Shown piece after piece: positions 1-9,700 of a DNA stretch of 10,259 nucleotides (its first letter is position 1; every line of letters begins with the position of its first letter). Made by a program: the position numbers and the translations under genes. The DNA is from Baffinella frigidus (Eukaryota; Cryptophyceae; Cryptomonadales; Baffinellaceae), in contig MU646318.1 in NCBI GenBank assembly GCA_026770585.1, positions 1,219,349 through 1,229,607 of the forward strand, written 5' to 3'. The notes below the pieces were generated by a model. The model was not told where the DNA came from. It saw only the letters and a list, made by a program, of their open reading frames with translations, and did no database searches.

Positions 1-8
1 CGCCGCAG

Positions 9-56
9 GTGTGCGCGGTGCAGGCCTTCGATATCGACAGCGATGGTCGCATCGAG
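9..56 (+). CDS. BBS2: BBS2 exon 1 of window (beta-propeller)
   Basis: Encodes VCAVQAFDIDSDGRIE, matching the BBS2 propeller segment that precedes the GWSNG motif; DIDSDG is a DxDxDG loop as in FG-GAP-like repeats. Acceptor CAG at 6-8 and donor GTGCGT at 57 give a 48-nt, phase 0-0 exon. Only eight bases precede it, and these (reading PQ in frame) are also open, so the left boundary is less certain than the right. Confidence 0.8.
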
Positions 57-600
57 GTGCGTGCTCCACCCGGGATTTTTATTATTATAAGGAATTGAGG
101 GTTATTAACCGAGGCAGAGCTAGATCGGGTTGAATCGATTGTGAGGGCTCTGACAAACCCCAGGCCTCCTCGGGCGGGACCACGCCAGACTGCTCGTGGG
201 GGTTCGGCTCTTTCCGAGCGCCAATTTGGGCGACGACTTGTGCCGAAAGTAAACAACCCCCCTTATTCCTGCCGGGGAATTGACTTTTGGCGACCCCTTC
301 CGAGAATCTGGCGTGGGAATGCATGGGGGCTGTGTTGGGTGCGATCTGAATCACCTGTGTGTGTTTTCCCTGCTTCATGCGATCATCTGTTTCCCTGATC
401 TCCGCTCTCGAGCGAACTCGGCACATATACGACAGTCATATCCAGAATCTGGACACGGCTTTCAGGTGAAAGTCTTTAAACCATTTTAAGTTGTTCCCTC
501 TCCGCTCGAGAGCGGTGACACGGCCTGCACGGAAGCGGATACATGGTGCCATGTTGGTTTCGATCCGTAATAGATAAATAAACGCACGTTTTTCTCTGCC

Positions 601-647
<47 letters not shown>

Positions 648-652
648 GCCTG

Positions 653-693
<41 letters not shown>

Positions 694-696
694 GTC

Positions 697-735
<39 letters not shown>

Positions 736-3700
736 AAAACCCAGATTCTTCTGAGGTCCCAAAATCCTTAACCCAAACCCCCCTGGGTCAGGTGATCATC
801 GGATGGTCGAACGGGCGCATGGAAGTGCGAAAGGAGGCGACGGGCGAGGTAGAGCGATTCCGGGAAATGTAGCCCGCTTTTCGGTTTGCTTGTTTGACGG
901 TTTATTCATTTCATTTGTACCAGAATTCTCGAAACGGTGCGTTTTGAAAGGGCGTAAAAACCTTTTTCTGGTTCAACTGAAATCAGCAAATCATCAACCC
1001 AGCAAACCGAAAAGCGGCCAACATTTCCCGGAATCGCTCTACCACGCCAGAGGCCTCGCAACATCCACATTTCACATCTTTCAGCGGAACTCCCCCAATA
1101 CTTAAGTCAACAACGCCAGATCTGGCGTGGATAAGGCGTCGGTGGCCCCCGAGCCCTCTGGCGTGGTACCTTCTCTTCTTCTTCATTACTCTCTAGCCTG
1201 GAGACGAGTAATCCAAACCTTAGGAGTTGACGGGAGAGGTACCGCTCTTATCTCAGAGAATGGGTTAATTATTTGCTTTTGGGGTAACGAAATTTACTCC
1301 ACAAATGCTTTCCCATTACTAGCGTGATCAAATCGTCCGTAGCAATAGACAAGATTTGTACCAGAATCGTTTAGATGGACCGTTGCCCGAAGCCCCCGGT
1401 CGCTGCTAAGTGAAAGTGGCGTGGAACCCTACACCAGGTGAAAAGCAACCACGCAAGAGTGCAAGGCCGACCTGGGAAAACAAGTCACTTTACACGGAAT
1501 TTGTACCAACTCTCCGAAATTTGTTTTTTTCCTCTGGGGAGAATGTTAACTTATGAGCTTTCAACCCCCCGGATTCCGGGGGTTTTCTCGTTGGCCACTC
1601 AGCCCTACAATCTTGGGTGGAAGGACAGCTTTGACTCAGCGAAATTAGTTCAGTGGTCTGATGAAAAGAAGCACCCTACACCTGACCCCTCAACCCCCTT
1701 TTTCGAAGGTGAAAAGCCAGGACAGCTTCGACACGGCGATCATGTTATGAGACCCTCAATCCACGAACGAAACATCTTTAATTTAAATCGCCATGTTTCC
1801 ATCTTAGGGGTGGGGTTTGTGCTATGGCGAAGCTACGTCGAAGCTAAGATAGCAGATTCCACCCTTAAGATATCACACCGAAACCAGGTGAAGAGCAAGG
1901 GCAGCTTCGAAACAGCGATCTGCCGCCGCAACAATGTGGATTTTGTACCACGCGACACTTTTAAAGCGAACCGTCGCGTTCTGAAATCCCCACTTGTGAC
2001 CTGGCGTGGCCAGGTGCGCCTAAAGTCATCAGCGAGTTGACTGGAAATATCGCTGGATCAGGTGAAGAGCAAGGACAGCTTCGACACGGCGATCGCGGCG
2101 ATCATGTTCGGGGACCTCCGCATGGACGGCCGCCCGCAGGTTAATTAATTTATTAATTTATTTATTCAGTTACTTTGTTTATTTTGTTTATTTTTTATTT
2201 ATTTATTTGTGTGTTTGTTTATTTATTTATTTATTTATTTATTTATTTGTTTGTTTGTTTGTTTGTTTGTTTAGGGTGCAGGGTCTTTACGGTTCAGGGT
2301 GTAGGGTCTACTGTGGCGAAATTTGAACCCTGAACCCTAAACCCTACACCCTACACCCTGCACCCTACACCCTACACCTTAAACCTTAAACCCTACACTT
2401 TACACCCTAAACCCCGAACCCTAAATCATAAATAATGAATATAATAATACAATAATACAATAATACAATAATACGATAATACAACAATAAAACAAAACAC
2501 CTAACCCCCAAACCCTCGGCAGGTGATCGTGTGCTCGGTGGACGGGGAGGTGCGGGGGTATGTGCAGCAGGCGGGCGCGTCGCGCTCCGAGGAGGTCTCT
2601 CCCACGCCAGATTCCTCGAGGGGGTTCGCCTCTTTCCGACCGTCCCGTTTGACGGGGATGACTTTTGAAAACCGCTGCTCCCGAGGGGGAATTGACTTTC
2701 GGCGACCCTCTTCCTGGACTCTGGCGTGGTATGTGCAGCAGGCGGGGGTGACGTGGTCCGAGGAGGTCCAAACCCTGAACCCCAAATTGAGAATGTGTTA
2801 AACAAAGCCTTTCGTTCCAACGAAATTTATTACAAAAATGCTTTTCTATCCACACAGTGGGCTACGAAGGGCTTTTCGGCCCAAATCGGGCCGACTCTTC
2901 GTTACCTTATCTGTAGGAAGTCCCCTATGTCCCTACGGTCCTACGGGTTGCCTACCGTAGTGTCCTAGGTCTTATCGCTCAGGGGTTATTCAAAATCCCT
3001 TCGAAGTCCGCTGTGTGGACTAGTATGATCCAATTGTGTAGTAATTTCATTTGGCAGAAAGGTTTCAATTCCATATAAAAATATTTAATTTAAAACATTT
3101 GGAAACAACGAAAATTCAGCACGAATGCTTTTTAAGAAATTACTAGTCAAGATCATTCGCTGAGTAAATTTCATGGCCGATTTTAAAAATTTAAATCAGG
3201 GTTCCTAAGAAATTATACATGCTCTCAGGCAAACCCTGTGAATCAGGTGAGGGAGGCAGAGGAGCAGGACCTGGTTGCGCTTTTATGCTATCTTACGCCT
3301 AGGTTTTATGCCTAAAATAGCATATCTACCCTTAGCTTCGGCGTTGGAAGCCTTAAGAAGCGGGACAGATTCTGACTTGTTCCGAAATAAAATCAGGCGA
3401 AGGAGGCTGAGGAGGAGGATCTGGTCATCGGCCTCAACCGTCGGGAATTGGAGCTCTTTGCCGCCGCTACAACTATTTTTTGTACCACGAAAAACTTCTA
3501 GCGCGAAACGTTGCGTTTGAGATTCTCATGTGTGTCCTGGCGTGGTCAGGTGAAGGAGGCTGAAGAGGAGGATCTGGTCATCAGCCTCAACCAGCAAAAA
3601 CAGGTTATCAGCCCCACCCTGCCGAAACAGAGTTTGAGCCTCACCCAGTAGCCTCACCTTGCTGGGCGAGGCTCTTTTGAGTCTCATCTTGCTGGGGCAA

Positions 3701-6700
3701 ACACAGGCGCGTCCATAATTTCCATTACGGCGTGAGGCTTGATGCTGGAGGGTTGAGGCGCGCTCAAAAACAGGGCATCAGCCCCACCCAGCCGAACCAG
3801 CTTACACCCAACCCTGAAACCTAAACCCTATCATGACAAGACATCAAACCCTGCTGGCCCCGCCCATACATCGGGCTACGGAGGGATTTTCTGGCCGATT
3901 CTGGCCGAGCATCGGTTAGGATATCCGAAGAGCCCTACATCCCTACGGATGGCGTAGCGTAGGGTCTTATGGGTTATCCCCGTACGGGGTATTCACGAAA
4001 TCCCTTTGTACTCCTCTGGATTATTCACGAAATCCCTCCCCTATGTCCCTAGGATGGCCTACCGGAGGGTCCTATGGATTTTCCACTTACAGGTTATTCA
4101 CGAAACTTCTTCGCAGGTGTGTGGGCGGTAATGACCCAGATTCACTTCTGGGGTATTCACGAAATCCCTTTGTTCACGGGTTGTTCACGAAATGGCTTTG
4201 TACCGTGGCAGGAGCTGCTATGCGAAATCAAGAACTACGAGGACAACATGCGGCACATGACGACGGGCCAAATGAAGCAGGTGCCAACACCCGAAACCCG
4301 AAACCCTAAACTATAAACCCTAAACCTTAAACCCTAAACCCTATACCCTAAACCCTAAACCATAAACCACAAGCCATACACCATACACCATAAACCGTAA
4401 ACCATGAACCATACACCATACACCATAAACCATCAACCCCAGCCCCTCAACCCGCAACTCGAAACCCTAAACTCTAAACCCTAAACTCCCAAACCCTACA
4501 CCCCAAACCCCAGACCCTAAACCCTAAACCTTAAACCCTGAACCCTAAACCCTAAACCCAGGGGGAGGGGCAGCTAATCATGATCCCAGTCGACCCGGAC
4601 GTGACCAGCCGTCGTGTCCTATTATACCATTGTTAAGTCGAGGATAACGTCAACCGCTGCGTTTCCGTGTTTCTTCCGGACGCGCCGCATTGAACCTCTG
4701 CGGTTTCGTGTGTGGATAGGACGCGACACCTTGCACCGCTGCGGTTTTGAGGACGCGACACCCTGAAGCGGTGCGGTTCCGTGTGCAGGGGGAGGGACAG
4801 CTGATCATGATTCCGGTGGATACAGACGTGACGTGCAAGTGGCAGGTCGAGGGAAGCGAGAAGAACGTCACGCTCCGGTCTCGCCCCCCGAAACGTTGCG
4901 GTTTTCACGGTCGTGTCCGCGAAGCGTTGTGATTTTCACGGTCTTGCCCCCGCAGAACGCTCCGGTCTCGCCCCCCGAAACGTTGCGGGTTTTACGGCCG
5001 TATCCGCGAAGCGTTGTGGTTTTCACGGTCTTGCCCCCGCAGAACGCTCCGGTCTCTCCCCCCGAAACGTTGCGGGTTTTACGGTCGTGTCCGCGAAGCG
5101 TTGTGATTTTCACGGTCTTGCCCCCGCAGAACGTCACACTTCGGTCTCGTCCCCGATCAGTTGAAGTGAACTGGTGCTCTTAATTCACTCACGTCAGGGT
5201 GGGTATCACACGGTTTACCTAGCCACGCGAAAAAGACGACGCTGACAGCCGAAACCCTGTACCCGAAACTTTTTACCCTACGCCCGAAACCCTGAACCCT
5301 GAACCCTAAACCCTAAACCCTGAAACAGGGTGGCCACGAACAACTCGACGGTGGTGCGGGGGGTCGTCGTGTTCGCCGACCAGCTTTTCGCGTCCGTCCC
5401 CTCCCCAAACCCGAAACCCGAAACCCGAAACCCGAAACCCGAAACCCGAAACCCGAAACCCGAAACCCGAAATCCCGCTAAGACATTGATCCCGAAGTGC
5501 GCTTCAGGGGGGGAATCGTTGTTCGTGTGTTGTCCCCAGTCCTGAACCCGGAACCCTGACCTCTCAACCCTAAACCCTAAACCCTAAACCCTAAACCCTA
5601 AACCCTAAACCCTAAACCCTAAACCCTCAACCCTAAACCAGGGAGGAGTCGTTGTTCGTGTGTCCGAAAGAGCAGACCTCAGAGCTGCAGACACCATCCG
5701 GAACGCCGGAATATCATCCATGCTGAAATGCTGAAATGGCGGTGTCGGAGCGCAGGGGGGAGTCGATGTTCGTGTGTTGTCCGAAGTCCTGAACCCTGGA
5801 CCCTAAACCCTCAACTGTAAACCCTAAACCCCAAATCAGGCGGGAATCGCTGTTGGTGTGCACTCCTTCGAAGGAGCAGAACTCGGAGCTGCTGGTCCTG
5901 CGTTGAATATGATCCATGCTGACCACTGAGCAGCCACCGTGGTCCTTTTGGCCCGGATTTCCGGGCGAGATTCCGGTTAGGTTCCTCAGCAATGGATAAG
6001 ATTCGTACCAGAGTCGTTTAGATGGACCGTTTTCCGAAGTCACCGGTAGCTGCTAATCGGCATGCTGAAATCGGGGTGTCGGACCGCAGTGGGGAATCGT
6101 TGTTCGTACCAAAGTAGCAGAACCCAGAGCTGTTGACACCACCCGGAACGCCGGATTATTATCCCTGCTGAAATGCTGAAATGGCGGTGTCGGAGCGCAG
6201 GGGGGAGTCGCTGTTCGTGTGTTGTCCGAAGTCCTGAACCCTGGACCCTAAACCCTCAACTGTAAACCCTAGACCCCAAATCAGGGGGGAGTCGCTGTTC
6301 GTGTGTCCCAAGGAGCAGAACTCGGAACTGCTCGTCCCCCTGTGCCCCCAAAGAGACGTCGAGGTGCAGCTCAACATCAAGGTCATCCATAGACCCTAAA
6401 CCCTAACGGTCATGGTCCCACTGACACCCGAAACCCGACACCGGGAACCCGAAACCGTGAACCCGAAACCCTCAACCAGCTGAACTACAAGGCCACTGTA
6501 CCACTGAACCCCGAAACCCGAAACCGTTAACCAGCTGCACTACGAGGTCACTGTACCACTGAACCCCGAAACCCAAAACCCAGCATTGAAAAGCTCTGGT
6601 CGGCAGCGGCTCGTCCTTCTTCTTCCCCTTGTTTATTCGGGCAGGTTTCTCACTAGTTAACACGATGCAAAGCTCGAAAATCATCGAACCATTCGACCAT

Positions 6701-9700
6701 TTTAGTCAACTTGTGTAGTAAATTCCGAAAAGCAATGAACATCACTACACAAGTTGACTGAAATGTTTGAATGCTTTCCTGCTTTGCAAGCTGTTAATCG
6801 TGTCAACTAATGAGAGACCTTTATCCGGGGAACCCTATTTTTCTTTCATCTGACGTCAACGAAAATTACTACACAAATTGTTTTTATTAGTAATATTAAA
6901 GCATTTGTGTAGTAATTTTCGTTGACATCAAATGAAAGAAAAATAGGTTTCCCCGGATAAACCTGCTTTACTGACGCCTAGGGTTCTGTGGTCCCAAGGT
7001 CAACGCCCCGGGCTCCTAAAGTCTACGACTCTTCTTTCTTCTCCTAGTGTTTTACCCTCAAGTCCAGGGTAGTGTGATTCTAATGTCTACGCCTAAAGTC
7101 GATGATCCTAAAGTCAACGCCTCGGGCTTCTAAAGTTGACGCCTCAGGACGAACAGGTTATAAACCCTAAACCCTAAACCCTCGACCCTGGAACAGGTTA
7201 TGATCGGGCAGCGGAACTCGGCGATCTTCCACGTGAAGGAAATCGTCCTCAAGATGCCGCGCTTTACAATGTGCTCATAACCCCTGAACCCGAAACCACA
7301 AACCCGAAACCCGAGCCCTAAAACTTTACCATGTGCTACCCCAAACCCGCAACTGTACAATATGCTACCCGAAACCAGAAACTCTTCTTCTTCTTGATTA
7401 CCCTCAGGAAGGACCTCGAAGATATTGTAAAAATGGGCCCCGCGCGGAATCAAGGTCAGGTCAGGAAATCAGGAAATTTGATAAAAAATCGTCGAAAATG
7501 ATCTTTTGTGCTATCTTAGGCATCGGCAAGATGCCCCAAATAGAATTAACCACCCGTAACATAGCACAAAACGTGTTGTTATCGTTTTTTCACGCTCCTG
7601 ACCTCCTGACCTCACGTTGTAAAATTCCGCGCGGAGCCCATTTCAACAATATTCGAGAGGCCCCTACGCCTCTTTGAAAGTGATTACCCACTAACTTAGT
7701 ACCGCGCGCCGAAACGTTGACGTTTGAGGACTCCCACAATGTGCTCATAACCTCTGAACCCAAAACCCGGAACCTAAAATCAGCAACCCTAAACCCGAAA
7801 CGTTCACGTTTGAGGGCTCCCACTGCACCCACACAGCGGGTTACGAAGGGATTTTCGGGCAGGAAATACCCGAGTTTCCGTTACCTTATCTGTAGGAACC
7901 CCCCCTAGGTCCCTACGGGTTGCCTACCGTAGGGTCCTAGGTCTCATCGGTGAGGGGTTATTCAACATCCCTTCGAAGTCCGCGCTGTGTGGGAAGCGGG
8001 CTCGCGTTAAGGCTTATACACGTTTGGATCACTCACCTCCAGGCTCGAGTGTAATCCAGAAGAACAAGATGGAACCTGGAACCCGGACCCCGAACCCCGA
8101 AACCCTGAACCCGACACCCTAACCCCTCAACCCTCGCAAGCCAACTACTTTGTTCGGTTGCGAAACCAAACCCTAAACACTCGAGACCTCCACCCTAAAC
8201 TCCAAACCATAAACCCTAAACCCTAAACCCTAAACCCTACACCCTACACCCTACACCCTACACCCTACACCCGCGGAGCTGATCCAGAGGGCGCGCTCGC
8301 AGGTCCGCAACTTGACAGAGCCCTAAACCCTGACCCCTAACCCCTGAACACCAAACACCAAACACCACACGCAAAACAAAAAACACGAAGCACAAAACCC
8401 AAACACAACCCTAAACTCTGCTTCAGGTATGTCCCGAAGCCGCTCGACCAACTGGTCAAGCCACAAGGCAACGTGGCATTCACCCTCCCGGTAAACTCTA
8501 CACCCTAAACCCCAATCCCTCAACCCTGAACCCTAAACCCCAAACCCTAAACCCTAATTCCTAAACCCTAAACCCCAAACCCCAAACCCTAAACCCTTCA
8601 CCCTACACCCTACACCCTACACCCTACACCCTACACCCTACACCCTACACCCTACACCCTACACCCTGAACCCTAAACCCCAAACCCTAAACCCTAAACC
8701 CGAAGCCCGAAACCCAACACCCTAAACCCTAAACCCTAAATCCTACACCCTAAACCAGGCGTCTCTCATCTCCAAGATCCCCGCATGGCTCAACGCGGAC
8801 TTCAACATCGAGACGCAGAAGCAGGTGCGGGTGGACGACCTAATTCCGGTGTCGATCTAATTCCGGCATTCCGTAGGGTGCTACTGTTTGTGATACAGTA
8901 GGGTGATGCAAGTCTACGAGCCGGAAAGGCTTTTGGGCAAGCGCGTAGACTATTGGATCACTAGATTCCAAGGCGGGGGAGTAGTGGAGAAGGAGAAGAA
9001 AACCTGATCGCGGATAATTCGGGGAGGCTCCCCCGAGCTGTACGCGCCCGTGAACCGCTGCGGTTTCGTGTGTGGATAGGACGTGACACCCTGAACTGGT
9101 GCGATTTCGTGCGTTTTCAGGACGTGTCTCGTTAAACCGGTGCGGTTTCGTGTGTGCACAGGACAAGGATTTCGCGATCGGGCTATCGTCGCTGCGGGAC
9201 GACTGAACCGTTGCGTTTTCAGAGGCGTTGGGCGTCCTGAAAACATGTGCTGTCCCCGAAACGCTGCGTTTTCGTGTGCAGATAGGACGCGACACCCTGA
9301 ACCGGTGCGGTTTCGTGTGTGCACAGGACGAGGATTTTGCGATCGGGCTTTCGTCGCTGCGGGACGACGGGCCTGTGATCGTCCAGGTGCGCCCCTATCC
9401 CCATCAACCCTAAACCCTACTACGCGGGAGGGCTGAACCTGTTGTCCATGTGACTGCGCCCCTCCTGGGGTAGCCATCTCAAGTCCAATTCAATTAGTTC
9501 CGAGCATTCTCTCTAAAAAAGTGAGCGATTCCTAGCACATTTTTTTAAATTCGTTGGAGCGTTTTAAAAAGTTCAGTTCTCCCGCGTAGTACGAAACTGA
9601 AAATGTACTTCTGGGCCCCTTAATTATCTTTCGCCAAGAACCGGTTGTGGGGCCCTAAACTACACCCTAAACACTAAACCCTGAACCCTAAACCCTAAAC

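Larger units (their letters stand above)
5642..6340. repeat. About 445-bp tandem duplication carrying exon 9 copies
   Basis: Copies starting at 5642, 5756 and 5840 correspond to those at 6090, 6201 and 6285 at offsets of 448, 445 and 445. The shared stretch includes GGAACGCCGGA, ATGCTGAAATGGCGGTGTCGG and the small array with CCTCAACTGTAAACCC. The last member of the second unit is the functional exon 9. Confidence 0.9.

Noticed and set aside
436-762. Arg-Glu and Asp-Arg-Gln-Thr repeat protein on the - strand
   Set aside because: It is the translation of the (CT)n and (CTGT)n microsatellites.
1438-2040. 200-codon open frame on the + strand
   Set aside because: It threads through exon 3 echoes and mobile-element sequence, has no homology outside these, and lies inside intron 2.
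2558-2563. GTATGT as the real donor of exon 4
   Set aside because: Joining from here to AG sites in the second copy shifts the frame or meets a stop, and the conserved Tyr of RGY would be lost.
2407-2855. Overlapping open frames on the - strand
   Set aside because: Reverse-strand shadows of exon 4, its echo and a family A element.
4868-5164. CRISPR-like array or repeat protein at the 87-bp repeats
   Set aside because: Units are contiguous without unique spacers, and each contains a piece of exon 7; a tandem duplication explains it.
8493-8757. True chromosome end
   Set aside because: Arrays are internal, degenerate and bounded by coding exons on both sides.
3247-9203. Exon echoes as processed pseudogenes
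   Set aside because: They are short, next to their source exon, include intron-side splice bases and never join two exons, so they were not made from spliced RNA.
8840-9477. Long open frames on the - strand
   Set aside because: They come from the regular period of family G repeats and the reverse of exon 13; no family is recognisable.
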